A stretch of DNA of 64,000 nucleotides from Williamsia sp. 1135 (GTDB lineage: Bacteria; Actinomycetota; Actinomycetes; Mycobacteriales; Mycobacteriaceae), in the NCBI RefSeq assembly GCF_002095395.1, contig NZ_MJEI01000082.1, positions 1 to 64,000 of the forward strand, read 5' to 3'. Shown here in pieces: positions 8,426 to 16,020 of this stretch. A program made the position numbers and the translations under genes. Under the pieces are notes generated by a model. It was given only the letters and a program-made list of their open reading frames with translations, was not told the origin of the DNA and did not search any database. Position 1 is the first letter of the stretch. Every line of letters begins with the position of its first letter.

Positions 8426-8740
8426 ATGATCTGCTGGAGCATCACCGCCCACACCAACACCTTCGCCGACAACGGCATCCTCGACGCTGGCGTTGAAACC
8501 ACCTACAACGACGCCCACCACGCCGCCGGCGACGCGGCGCTCGCTGCGCTCGACCACATCGCCGGCCAAGAGCCCGACGCCATCGTGTTCCTCTGCATCA
8601 GCATTGACGACAACCCCCTGCTCCTCGCCGCAGCTGGCCACGACGAACACGGCACCGTCGACCACGCCTCACTCACTGCCGCCGCCGCGCACGTCCGCGA
8701 CACTGGTCAGGCATACGCACCCGCACCTACGCCGTGGTGA
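8426..8740 (+). CDS. Small hypothetical protein (104 aa)
   Basis: I do not recognise this acidic soluble protein, which is rich in Ala, Asp and His. It contains an HTNTFADNG-like start and the stretch DAIVFLCISIDDNPLLLAAA, a hydrophobic beta-strand-like core. An AAGGAACACC element precedes the ATG. It lies in the accessory gene row and has no domain that predicts a function. Confidence 0.55.
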   Translation: MICWSITAHTNTFADNGILDAGVETTYNDAHHAAGDAALAALDHIAGQEPDAIVFLCISIDDNPLLLAAAGHDEHGTVDHASLTAAAAHVRDTGQAYAPAPTPW

Positions 8741-8801
8741 CTGACCCCACCCGTAACCTGTCGATGACCCGGACTCCCTCCACGAGCCCACTGATGAGCG
8801 A

Positions 8802-9758
8802 ATGGCACACATGAGCGCGAACGCACGGCCCGCTGACACCCTCTACCACTACACAACCGCAGACGGCCTGCTCGGAATCATCGACAAACCCAAGTTCAAC
8901 ACCACAATCACCGCCAACCCCGCCAAGGTGTTCGCTCGCGCTCTGAGCCTGCGAGCCTCCGATGTGCGATCCTCAACGACAGCGCCGAGCTCCGATACGG
9001 CGCCAACGTCATCGCACGACACATCGACGCCGCGATTTCAGGCATTACTAACCCCAGATTCGCAGCCCTGCTGAGGGGCCTCGCCGCCAACCTCCGCACC
9101 GCAAACCCGCTCACCAACAATGCTGCACCCGGTATGCGCCTCTACGCTGCCTGCTTCTGCAGCAACGGCGACCTACTGAGCCAATGGCGTGGATACGGAC
9201 ACAACGGCGGCGGATACTCGATCGGCATCCCCCGGGACGTCCTCGAAAGCCACACCTGGTCAGTTCGCGAAGGCAACATGCCGCCACTCAACAGTGACTG
9301 GCAGCAAGCCCGCTTGCAGCAAGTCTTCTACGGAGACGACGCCGCCGACCAGATCGCACAAGGCGTCGTCAAAGACCTGGTTCTACGCCACGGGCTCGTC
9401 ACATCAGGACCCATCGTCGATGACGACAGCGAATGGGCAACCATCATCGTCTCCCAGGCCCTCGCGACGCTCAAAGACGGCGGATTCGGTGAAGAAGACG
9501 AAACACGGCTCATCCTCACCGGTGACAGTGACGAACGCCCCCCAATTTCGCAGCGGGGCAACCGGACTCATCCCCTACCGCGACCTCATCGTCAACCTCA
9601 GGAACGACGACAACTACACACCCCACACCATCACCAGCCTCATCGTCGGTCCCGGACCCAACCAAGACCTTCGCGTCGAGGCCGCACAACGACTACTCAC
9701 CGTCAACGGTCACGACCCCACCATCGTCACCCCCTCGAAAACGCCCTACAAAGGCTGA
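8802..9758 (+). pseudogene. DUF2971 family protein, broken by two frameshifts
   Basis: Three pieces in two frames together read as one DUF2971 protein. The N-terminal piece (LYHYTTADGLLGIID) is in the 8802 frame. The central piece (ILNDSAELRYGANVIARHID, then FCSNGDLLSQWRGYG and GGGYSIG) is shifted from about 8968. The C-terminal piece (QFRSGATGLIPYRDL, then ITSLIVGPGPN and a KTPYKG end) returns to the first frame at about 9541. One base appears lost near GTGCGATCC and one gained in the run of six C near 9539-9544. DUF2971 proteins are of unknown function and are common in defence-rich regions. Either the gene is dead, or the assembly has two indels. Confidence 0.75.
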
Positions 9759-10133
9759 GCTACCGCGACACCACGCCCTACCGCGACCAAAGCAGCTCCC
9801 GCACAATCGGCTACCAGCGTCGACCGGCTGGAGCCACACACGACCGAACAGGCCGGCCGCCACACCAGGTGGCCGGCCTTTCGTATGTCCGCTGCGCGGT
9901 CACCTACATCGAAGCGCCTGCGGCGCGCAGTAGCTCCTCCCCAAAAAAGGGGAGGTTCTCATTCCCTGATAGGCCGATTCTTTCCACATCCGAACCTGCG
10001 GACCAAGAGACTCCACCACCAAAGTCCCACGCGCTGCGCTTATTTCGCGAGACTTTCCTGTCTCCGCTTCTTGGTCGCTCCGGCCCGTCTGCGAATGCGG
10101 CCAGTTATCAGGAAATGAGGGGCCTCCGGTCAC
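9757..10133 (+). repeat. Imperfect ~380-bp direct repeat, copy R2
   Basis: This is the second copy of the element at 7164-7552, starting at the stop region of the DUF2971 pseudogene. It keeps the terminator stem (AGGCCGGCC/GGCCGGCCT at 9850-9879), the GATAGGCCGATTC block, a hairpin with arms AAGTC/GACTT flanking ACGCG...CGCG, and the 3' CGGCCAGTTATCAGGAAATGA block. Relative to R1 the stem changes on both sides so that pairing is kept. It lies directly upstream of the LPD29-type gene. Confidence 0.8.
9850..9879 (+). terminator. Terminator hairpin in repeat copy R2
   Basis: AGGCCGGCC (9850-9858) and GGCCGGCCT (9871-9879) pair perfectly, followed by TTCG. It is placed to terminate the DUF2971 transcript and is the counterpart of the stem at 7258-7288. 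Confidence 0.7.
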
Positions 10134-10180
10134 GGTCGACCGGGCCAGGTCCCCGCCATCGGCAGAGGGAGACACCACAG

Positions 10181-10765
10181 ATGACCAGCTACAGCACCAA
10201 AGAAACCGCCTCCGAACTGCGTAAGCACCTGCGCCGAGTGTGGCCCGAGGTGAAGTTTTCGGTGCGCTGCAACCGGGGCACCGCCTCGGCCTGGATCGGT
10301 GTCGCCTGGACCGACGGACCGACCTACACCCAGGCCCGCGCCCAGTGGTCACAGTTCCAGGGTGCGCAGTTCAACGGCATGACCGACAGCTACGACCACA
10401 TCGACCCGAAACTGGTCTGCACCAACCCCGCTGAGCTGCCCGAGACCCGCGACTACCACTGCGACGGCATCAACGGAGCTCGCGGATTCTCCGACGAGGT
10501 GGTCCAGGCGACCGCCTCCCAGATGGTCACCGAGAACCCCGAGATGGCCGCAGCGTTCGCCGTCGAAGACATCGATCCGAACACCCTGACCGCCAACACG
10601 CTGCACCGATCGGCGGCCATGCTCACCATCACCGGCGACCGGTGGATGACCTACCTCGGCGAACCACTCACCGGCGACATCTACGACCTGGGCACCGCCA
10701 TCACCGCCGCGCTCAACCTGACCGACTACACCACCACCGGGCAACCGGCCCGCGTCGAGCGCTGA
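10181..10765 (+). CDS. LPD29-like domain protein
   Basis: This 194-residue protein starts at an ATG behind AGAGGGAG. The first ~85 residues (STKETASELRKHLRRVWPEV, then KFSVR, TASAWIGVAWTDGPT and GMTDSYDHI) match the layout of the LPD29 domain, one of the large-polyvalent-protein-associated domains found with ArdC-type anti-restriction and plasmid/phage proteins. The rest is unrecognised. By analogy it may help incoming plasmid DNA establish, but there is no catalytic motif to prove it. It follows repeat R2 directly and is probably co-transcribed with the next gene. Confidence 0.6.
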   Translation: MTSYSTKETASELRKHLRRVWPEVKFSVRCNRGTASAWIGVAWTDGPTYTQARAQWSQFQGAQFNGMTDSYDHIDPKLVCTNPAELPETRDYHCDGINGARGFSDEVVQATASQMVTENPEMAAAFAVEDIDPNTLTANTLHRSAAMLTITGDRWMTYLGEPLTGDIYDLGTAITAALNLTDYTTTGQPARVER

Positions 10766-10811
10766 GCCCGGCACCTAACCACTCCAACACGCCACCCGAG
10801 AGGAAATGATG

Positions 10812-11318
10812 ATGAGTGCATATCTCGTCGACCCCGAACATATTCACGTCCTGGTGCGCGCCGGCTTGCCCGGCCGCCTGGGAATGATCAGCTGGCCCAC
10901 CGACGATGACGCCATCCCCACCCCATCCAACGGGCTGATCGACGTCGGCCAGAGCCGGGTGCGCGCTCTACGGCCGGAATCGGCCAGCGCCGTCGGGCAG
11001 CTGCTCCTGGACGCCAACGCCGCGAGCGTGATCACCCGCTACCGCGAAGACGAGACCTACATCTACGACTACCAGCGCCCCGGCCGCGTGTTCGAGCCGA
11101 TCGAGATCCTCAAAGCAATCGACGGCTACGACTACCAGAGCTGCGAGGCCCCCGACTGGGCAACCAGCGAGGCCTTCCACTACTGGTACCACCTGCGCAT
11201 CACCCAGATCCGGCGCATCGCCGGGTACAGCGACGCCGACACTTGGGAAATCACGCCCACCACAGGGACTCTCGTGGATCAGCGGAGGAAGGAGGCGCGA
11301 GCGCGCCGGACGCAGTAG
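10812..11318 (+). CDS. Hypothetical protein downstream of the LPD29 gene
   Basis: I do not recognise this ~168-residue protein. Three ATG codons stand in tandem (10806, 10809, 10812); the third is chosen because it sits seven bases from the AGGA ribosome site. The sequence is aromatic-rich and soluble, with blocks such as ITRYREDETYIYDYQRPG and AFHYWYHLRITQIRRI that look like a folded alpha/beta domain. It begins ~45 bp after the LPD29-type gene and is likely in the same transcript. The basic C-terminus (RRKEARARRTQ) could contact nucleic acid. Confidence 0.6.
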   Translation: MSAYLVDPEHIHVLVRAGLPGRLGMISWPTDDDAIPTPSNGLIDVGQSRVRALRPESASAVGQLLLDANAASVITRYREDETYIYDYQRPGRVFEPIEILKAIDGYDYQSCEAPDWATSEAFHYWYHLRITQIRRIAGYSDADTWEITPTTGTLVDQRRKEARARRTQ

Positions 11319-11457
11319 TGGGTGCGGTGTCGGGCCACGTGCGACACCACGCGCAGCCCGGCCCAACCAACCCCCTCGGCTGGGCGCAACTGGTGGCGTT
11401 GCCTGAACCGCCGGAGCATCTCGAACAGCCGAACCGCCAGCGTCAAGTGCTTCTGGC

Positions 11458-11566
11458 ACCAAAACCCCACGCGCTGCGCTCATCGTGGGACTTTCCTACC
11501 GCCACCACTGGACCCGGCCAACCCGACCACGAGAGCGGCGGATTACCAGGAAATGACACCCCTCTC
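11458..11566 (+). repeat. Partial third copy (R3) of the hairpin element
   Basis: This segment resembles the 3' third of repeats R1/R2: CACGCGCTGCGCT followed by GGGACTTTCC, then a GG-rich block and GGATTACCAGGAAATGA. The hairpin uses a different pair of arms here (CCCACG/CGTGGG), so the stem is kept although its sequence differs. The rest of the intergenic stretch 11319-11696 holds the nrdH promoter and no gene. Confidence 0.55.
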
Positions 11567-11614
11567 ACTATCACTGAATCGTCCAACAAGTGACCCAATA
11601 GTTACCCAAAACCG

Positions 11615-11643
11615 TTGCAGCACAACAATTAATCGAATACAAT
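11615..11643 (+). promoter_or_regulatory. Promoter of the nrdH gene
   Basis: TTGCAG (11615-11620), a 17-base spacer and TACAAT (11638-11643) make a near-consensus sigma-70-type promoter about 55 bases before the NrdH start. The -35 lies in TTGCAGCACAAC, a string also found at 49770 beside a palindrome. Confidence 0.65.
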
Positions 11644-11696
11644 GGACCTATTGATACCGACACAACAGTCGCACAAAACCAGCGGAGGCCATCAGC

Positions 11697-11933
11697 ATGA
11701 CTGACACCACGATCACCGTCTACACCAAGCCCGCGTGCGTGCAGTGCAACGCCACCTACAAGGCACTGGACAAGGCGGGCCTGGACTACCGCGTCGTCGA
11801 CATCGCTGAAGACTCCGCAGCCCGCGATTACGTGATGAGCCTGGGCTACCTTCAAGCCCCGGTTGTCGTTGCGGGAGAACGTCATTGGAGTGGGTTTCGG
11901 CCCGATAACATCAAAAGCCTTCTGGCTGCGTGA
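11697..11933 (+). CDS. nrdH: NrdH-type redoxin (glutaredoxin-like)
   Basis: This 78-residue thioredoxin-fold protein has the active site CVQC (residues 14-17), preceded by VYTKPAC and followed by the ligand-binding block SLGYLQAPVVV, then HWSGFRPDNI with the WSGFRP signature of NrdH. NrdH passes electrons from thioredoxin reductase to class Ib ribonucleotide reductase in the cytoplasm. No nrdI, nrdE or nrdF is nearby, so the plasmid copy must work with host enzymes. A strong promoter lies upstream, and a small Cys-rich gene follows 14 bp downstream. Confidence 0.85.
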   Translation: MTDTTITVYTKPACVQCNATYKALDKAGLDYRVVDIAEDSAARDYVMSLGYLQAPVVVAGERHWSGFRPDNIKSLLAA

Positions 11934-11947
11934 AGAGAGGATCAACG

Positions 11948-12220
11948 ATGACTACCAGGACCCCGAGCAGCTATGCCGACCGAGCCGCACACTTTCGCAG
12001 TAGTGCCAATCAAGCCCGAGCTGCCGGCGACCTCGAGGTGGCCGCCCGCCTCGACGACTTCGCTCAGCGAGCAGAGCAGGCACACCAGGCGCGGCCCTGG
12101 GTCCGGGCTGAGGACGTGCGCTACGACGTCGACGACTGCTGCACCGAATGCTGCGAGCACTTCAGTGACCCACATCAACCGGACTGCCTCTACGCGGACC
12201 TGTCCTATGCCACCGCCTGA
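11948..12220 (+). CDS. Small cysteine-containing hypothetical protein
   Basis: This ~90-residue protein starts at an ATG behind GAGAGGA. The first half is a charged helix (SYADRAAHFRSSANQARAAG and LDDFAQRAEQAHQ) and the second half carries DDCCTECCEHFSDPHQPDC, five Cys and two His in 19 residues, which suggests a bound metal ion. It is the second gene after nrdH and probably shares its transcript. I know no named family that it fits. Confidence 0.6.
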   Translation: MTTRTPSSYADRAAHFRSSANQARAAGDLEVAARLDDFAQRAEQAHQARPWVRAEDVRYDVDDCCTECCEHFSDPHQPDCLYADLSYATA

Positions 12221-12272
12221 GCACGATCCCACACCACCCACACCACCCGCACCCGCCGACCAGGAGGAACCG

Positions 12273-12884
12273 ATGACCATCACCGCCAGTGACATGGACA
12301 CCAACACCCCTGCCGTTGACGACCAGCTGGGTGAAGCGGGTCTCTCGTTCGAGGAGTTCCCGGGCGGACTGGGAGCCGACCTCGACACCGAAAGCACCGT
12401 CACCACTGGCGTCGAAGCCGCTTTTCTCACCGCACTGATGTGGGCGCCGGCACCCATGGCCCGCGAAGTCCGCCAGATCATGGCCACCGGCGATCGGTGG
12501 GATCCGTTCTGGAGCGGCATGCACCGTGAGATCTTCCTGGCGATCTGCGCAGTCCTCGACGGTGGAGCACCCCCGAACCCGACACTGGTACAGGCCCACC
12601 TGTTCGAGACCGGACGGCTGCAGAAAGTTGAAGGTCACTTGCTGGCGATCATCTCCCCGTCCCGGGGCCCGATGGTCGGGGGCGCGGACCTGCCGCATCT
12701 GGCCGCCAAAGTCGTCGACCAGTGGTACCGCCGCGGCTACGCCGGCCTGCTGGCCCGGATGTCGCAGATCCGCGAGAGTGTCAGCGTCGAAGAACTCGCC
12801 GGGCACTGGGAAAACCTCACCGGACACCAGCAACGCGCCGAAGAACTCTGGCTCACCAAACGCGACCAGCTGGCCAAGCTATGA
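12273..12884 (+). CDS. DnaB N-terminal-domain protein without helicase domain
   Basis: The start at 12273 has an AGGAGG ribosome site. Residues ~50-150 (EAAFLTALMWAP, then WDPFWSGMHREIFLAICAVL, GAPPNPTLVQAHLFETGRL) match the all-helical N-terminal domain of replicative DnaB helicase, which mediates hexamer contacts and primase binding. The RecA-like motor with its Walker motifs is absent in this 203-residue protein. It could act as a decoy or adaptor that binds host DnaB or primase during plasmid replication; that is inference. Its stop overlaps the next start (ATGA). Confidence 0.7.
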   Translation: MTITASDMDTNTPAVDDQLGEAGLSFEEFPGGLGADLDTESTVTTGVEAAFLTALMWAPAPMAREVRQIMATGDRWDPFWSGMHREIFLAICAVLDGGAPPNPTLVQAHLFETGRLQKVEGHLLAIISPSRGPMVGGADLPHLAAKVVDQWYRRGYAGLLARMSQIRESVSVEELAGHWENLTGHQQRAEELWLTKRDQLAKL

Positions 12885-13102
12885 CCGCCTTGCGGCGCTC
12901 GTCGACGTCGACCGGTGGCCCCGTCCTTCGGGCCGAAGACTTGCACCGTATGGCCTGGCATATGCACCACGACGAACACATGAGTTGGGAACAGATCGCT
13001 ACAGAGCTCGAAGAACCGTTAGCTGCGGTGGAGCGGATGGCGGCCGCCTACGAGCAGGTCACCGACGTCGCGGCCGCCCACGCCCAACACACCTTGTTTT
13101 GA
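12881..13102 (+). CDS. Small HTH-like hypothetical protein
   Basis: This 73-residue protein overlaps the DnaB-N gene by four bases. After a basic N-terminus it reads MAWHMHHDEHMSWEQIATELEEPLAAVERMAAAY, a pattern like a sigma-70 region 4 or Trp-repressor-like helix-turn-helix (SWEQIATELEEPLAAVERM). It may therefore bind DNA and perhaps regulate the local operon. No exact family can be named. Confidence 0.55.
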   Translation: MTALRRSSTSTGGPVLRAEDLHRMAWHMHHDEHMSWEQIATELEEPLAAVERMAAAYEQVTDVAAAHAQHTLF

Positions 13103-13140
13103 CCGTAGAGCTTATCCAGATAACCCGAGGAGTGATCACG

Positions 13141-13320
13141 ATGGCCGCGGCGACGACCCGTACCGAAGAGCAGCTTCTTGCCGCGGTCGCCGCTGGGCAC
13201 GAGATGGCCGGCATGCCGCTGACCGAGGCTGACGAAGCCGCTGTGCGGCGCGTGGTCCGGGGCGAGACGACCGGCGACGATGAGGTTGCCCGTCTGCTGG
13301 CGGCGATTCGTTCCCGCTAG
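13141..13320 (+). CDS. VbhA-like antitoxin-type small protein
   Basis: This 59-residue protein starts at an ATG behind CGAGGAG. Its core GHEMAGMPLTEADEAAVRRVVRG, followed by DDEVARLLA, resembles the VbhA antitoxin domain, whose first helix blocks the ATP site of Fic-type AMP-transferases. The usual (S/T)xxxE(G/N) inhibitory motif is only partly kept (AGHEMAG). No Fic protein with an HPFxxGNG motif occurs in this window. It may be an orphan antitoxin, may act on a partner elsewhere, or may be an unrelated small protein. Confidence 0.5.
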   Translation: MAAATTRTEEQLLAAVAAGHEMAGMPLTEADEAAVRRVVRGETTGDDEVARLLAAIRSR

Positions 13321-13496
13321 ATGCCACCGAGCAGCGGTGAGGCGTTCCGGGCACAAGCGGCTGCCGGGCCCTTATCGAACGGCAGCGACCAACCGCCCGC
13401 GGGACGTGGGCATACGCGGGCACCATTTCGATCGTTGCGGCCGGGGTCGGTGAGCTCGCAACGTGATCGGCGCGCGACCGGGACGCCAAGAGCTGA

Positions 13497-13790
13497 TTAC
13501 CAGCGGCGGGTCGGGCGCGGGCCTGCGGTGCTTTTGGCCGTGCCGGCGAACCCGAACAGCAGCACGACCGGAATGAAGCACAGCCCCAACGCTGTTGCCA
13601 GGAGGGCTCTGGTGATGATCGGGGCGGCGGAGACCGGTGGCATCCAGATCATTGGCCGGCGCGGATCAGCGGGCCGAATCCATTGACCTTTGCGGGGCGG
13701 GTTTTTCACCCACCCGACCGCGAGGACGAGCAGTCCGGTTACAGCGCCGATCGCGAACCAGCCGATGATCAAAATCCATGCGGGATCCAT
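13497..13790 (-). CDS. Small two-helix membrane protein
   Basis: This 97-residue protein has two hydrophobic helices (WILIIGWFAIGAVTGLLVLA at residues ~5-24 and ALLATALGLCFIPVVLLFGF at ~63-82), separated by a basic Pro-rich loop (VKNPPRKGQW). It stands at the downstream end of the leftward membrane-protein operon. No family is recognised; similar small membrane proteins accompany actinobacterial conjugation genes. Confidence 0.6.
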   Translation of the reverse strand: MDPAWILIIGWFAIGAVTGLLVLAVGWVKNPPRKGQWIRPADPRRPMIWMPPVSAAPIITRALLATALGLCFIPVVLLFGFAGTAKSTAGPRPTRRW

Positions 13791-13959
13791 GACACCTACC
13801 CCCTTTCCGTCACCTCGTGTGTGAGGTGTTTGTTACCACAGAGCTGTGACACGTGTTGCTGTGGTTGCGCGGACACGTCTGTTCCCCCGGCCCTGGTGTG
13901 GGCCGGGGGAGCAGGCGAATTCGAGCAACCATCGTGTCGATGTGCGAGTCGCTTTTCGG

Positions 13960-15201
13960 TTAGGCCGCTGGCGCTGGTTGGGTCTGTGGATAGGTGATGT
14001 GCAGGCCGTCGACCGCGGCAGTGAGTCCGTCGCTGGCCTGTTTGGTTACCGACGCCGCGGCGTCTTTCGCGGGCTGCGCCCATTGGTCCAGGACCTCGTA
14101 CGGTGCTGCGGCCTGCTCGGCGGTCCAGCCACCCGAGATCGGCGGGATGCCGGCGATGTTCGTCGAGAAGTTCACATCGCCATCGGTGTTGACGGTGTAG
14201 TCGACCGCTGGGAGTCCGGCATCGGATGCTGTGGGTGCGTCGAGGACCAGTTCGTACTGGTTGGCTTCCGGATTTGGAAGCGGAGCGGGGGCCGGGGCGG
14301 GCGCAGGTGGCTTTTCCCATGGCGCGCCGGGGTTGGCGTTGGGGTCGCCGGCTCCCAGGGCATAGCCCAGGGCTGCGCCGATGATTGCGCCGGTTGTCCC
14401 GCCGGCGACGGCGGCGATAGCGCCGGCTCCGCCGGCGACGGCGGCTCCTGCGCCGAGGCCGATCAGTGCGCCGGTGCCGATGTTGAACGGCTGCGGCGGG
14501 ACGAACGAACCGACCGTGGCTCCGATCGCGGCACCGGCGGGCAGGGTGAACAGCCCGACAGCGATGGTGACCGGTACCCCGGCCGCGGTTGCGCCAGCAA
14601 CACCGCCGATTACTCCACCGAGCACGGCGGCGGCCGCCCTGCGGTCGGCTTCCTCATCGGAGAACCCGACCGATCGGAATCCTTGGGCGATCTTCGCTTC
14701 GGCGTAGGCCGAGTACTCGTTGATCGAGATGGCGTAGTCGCGGGGAATCTCGCCGGGCCGGTCGGTGACGAAGTTGCCGACCCGGATCTTCGCCGCCGGA
14801 TCCTCGACGATCTTCGGTGCGACCGGGGCGGTCGGGACCGGCGCGTGGATTGGGCCCGAGGGTGCCGGGTCATAGGTTCCGGCCGGCGGGCCGGACGGCT
14901 CCTCCCAGATCACCGGAGCCACTTCCTGCGGCGGCGAGGGCAGCACACCTTGGGGATAGTCCGGGACTGGTTCAGGTTCGGGCGCGGGAGCCGGGGGTTC
15001 GGGCACGTTGGTCACGCCGCCCTGTCCGGGGTCGGGGGTGGGTTCTTCGGTGGTGACTCCCCCTTGTTCAGGTTCGTCGGCGAAAGCTGGGCCGGCGAAT
15101 GCTGGGCTCATCGCCATGACAGCGATGATGCTGGCGGCCATGACTTTTCCGCGTGCATGTCGGTCAGATGCGCGGCGGTTCGGTGGGGTGTGCAGTGACA
15201 T
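13960..15201 (-). CDS. Large secreted protein with glycine-rich hydrophobic core
   Basis: This 413-residue protein begins with a signal peptide (basic start, hydrophobic VMAASIIAVMAMSPAF, then AFADEP as likely cleavage site). A Pro/Glu-rich stalk to about residue 120 follows, then a DEEADRR helix and ~120 residues of Gly/Ala-rich hydrophobic repeats of the glycine-zipper type (GGVIGGVAGATAAG, GALIGLGAGAAVAGGAG, GAIIGAALGYALGAG). A polar C-terminal domain ends it. It resembles Rhodococcus/Gordonia proteins annotated as insoluble-domain proteins. It could insert into the mycomembrane, perhaps as a surface or mating-pair component; this is inferred from its place beside conjugation genes. Confidence 0.65.
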   Translation of the reverse strand: MSLHTPPNRRASDRHARGKVMAASIIAVMAMSPAFAGPAFADEPEQGGVTTEEPTPDPGQGGVTNVPEPPAPAPEPEPVPDYPQGVLPSPPQEVAPVIWEEPSGPPAGTYDPAPSGPIHAPVPTAPVAPKIVEDPAAKIRVGNFVTDRPGEIPRDYAISINEYSAYAEAKIAQGFRSVGFSDEEADRRAAAAVLGGVIGGVAGATAAGVPVTIAVGLFTLPAGAAIGATVGSFVPPQPFNIGTGALIGLGAGAAVAGGAGAIAAVAGGTTGAIIGAALGYALGAGDPNANPGAPWEKPPAPAPAPAPLPNPEANQYELVLDAPTASDAGLPAVDYTVNTDGDVNFSTNIAGIPPISGGWTAEQAAAPYEVLDQWAQPAKDAAASVTKQASDGLTAAVDGLHITYPQTQPAPAA

Positions 15202-15234
15202 TGTGTGCTTCCTTTTTCGGTGGGTGTCGGCGGT

Positions 15235-16020
15235 TTAGGAGGTGGTGTCGGGGTCTTTGACGATGGAATTGATGAAGGTGCGACCGTTTGCGTCGATGGT
15301 CTGGATGAGTTGGTGGTAGGTGATGGGCTCACCTCCTCGTGGGAGTAGCTCGGTGAGTTCGACTGCCCAGAGGCCGTTGCCACGGTCAGTGATCTTCACG
15401 CAGTGAAGGGTGTCGGGGTCGAGTCGGTCGATGAAGGCCTGCATCTGGTCGGCCCGGTTGGGTTTGCCGAGCGGGGCCACGAGTTCTCTTGCTGCGGTTC
15501 CGGATCGCGTCACGTAGTAGGCGTATTCGAAGGCCTTGATGACCTCGGCACCGCCGACGTTCCCACCCGGATCGCGGCCGGTGGTGACCGGCCCGTCGGT
15601 GGTGTCGGGGCAGTCGGCGTTCGATGGCGCTGTGGCGGTCGGGGGCAGCGCGGCCGCCGGTGTTTGTCCCGTTGAGGATGTGCTGTCGCTGGCGCCGTTG
15701 AGCAGCACTGCGCCGATCGCCCCGATGACCAGGACCACGAGGACCAGGGCGCTGGCGATGATGTAGCCCCGCATGTTCCTTCGGTGGCCGGGCCGGGCCG
15801 GGGGCGGTGGTGTCGAGAGGGGGAACTCAGTGTGCGGGTGCGGCTGGTCTGCTGACGGCGGTCCTGAGGGTTCACCCGCGGGGTCGTACCCGTCAGTGGG
15901 GATGGCGTTGATGACGGTGGTGTCGTCGTCGTAGGGGCTGAGTGCGGGCGCTGGTGGGGCGTCGGGCTGAACGTTCCAGGGTTCGGCTGAGGCAGCCGGG
16001 ATGGGTTTGTTTCGCCTCAT
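15235..16020 (-). CDS. Membrane-anchored protein with extracytoplasmic domain
   Basis: This 261-residue protein has a Pro-rich cytoplasmic N-terminus (1-80), one membrane helix (YIIASALVLVVLVIGAIGAV, ~86-105), a Ser/Thr-rich linker, and an extracytoplasmic domain of ~130 residues. That domain (EVIKAFEYAYYVTRSG, then MQAFIDRLDPDTLHCVKI and GLWAVELTELLPRGG) resembles the NTF2-like accessory domains of secretion-system proteins. It lies 33 bp after the secreted-protein start in the leftward operon. It may work at the cell envelope together with that protein. Confidence 0.65.
   Translation of the reverse strand: MRRNKPIPAASAEPWNVQPDAPPAPALSPYDDDTTVINAIPTDGYDPAGEPSGPPSADQPHPHTEFPLSTPPPPARPGHRRNMRGYIIASALVLVVLVIGAIGAVLLNGASDSTSSTGQTPAAALPPTATAPSNADCPDTTDGPVTTGRDPGGNVGGAEVIKAFEYAYYVTRSGTAARELVAPLGKPNRADQMQAFIDRLDPDTLHCVKITDRGNGLWAVELTELLPRGGEPITYHQLIQTIDANGRTFINSIVKDPDTTS

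Noticed and set aside
9134-10765. Single 543-codon gene joining the DUF2971 middle part to the LPD29 protein
   Set aside because: Between ~9545 and 10180 the frame is Arg/His-rich nonsense running through repeat R2 and its terminator; the true C-terminus of DUF2971 is in another frame and the LPD29 gene has its own ribosome site.
13846-15198. 450-codon plus-strand frame opposite the secreted protein
   Set aside because: Gly/Arg-rich antisense shadow; the minus frame has a signal peptide and a proper start.
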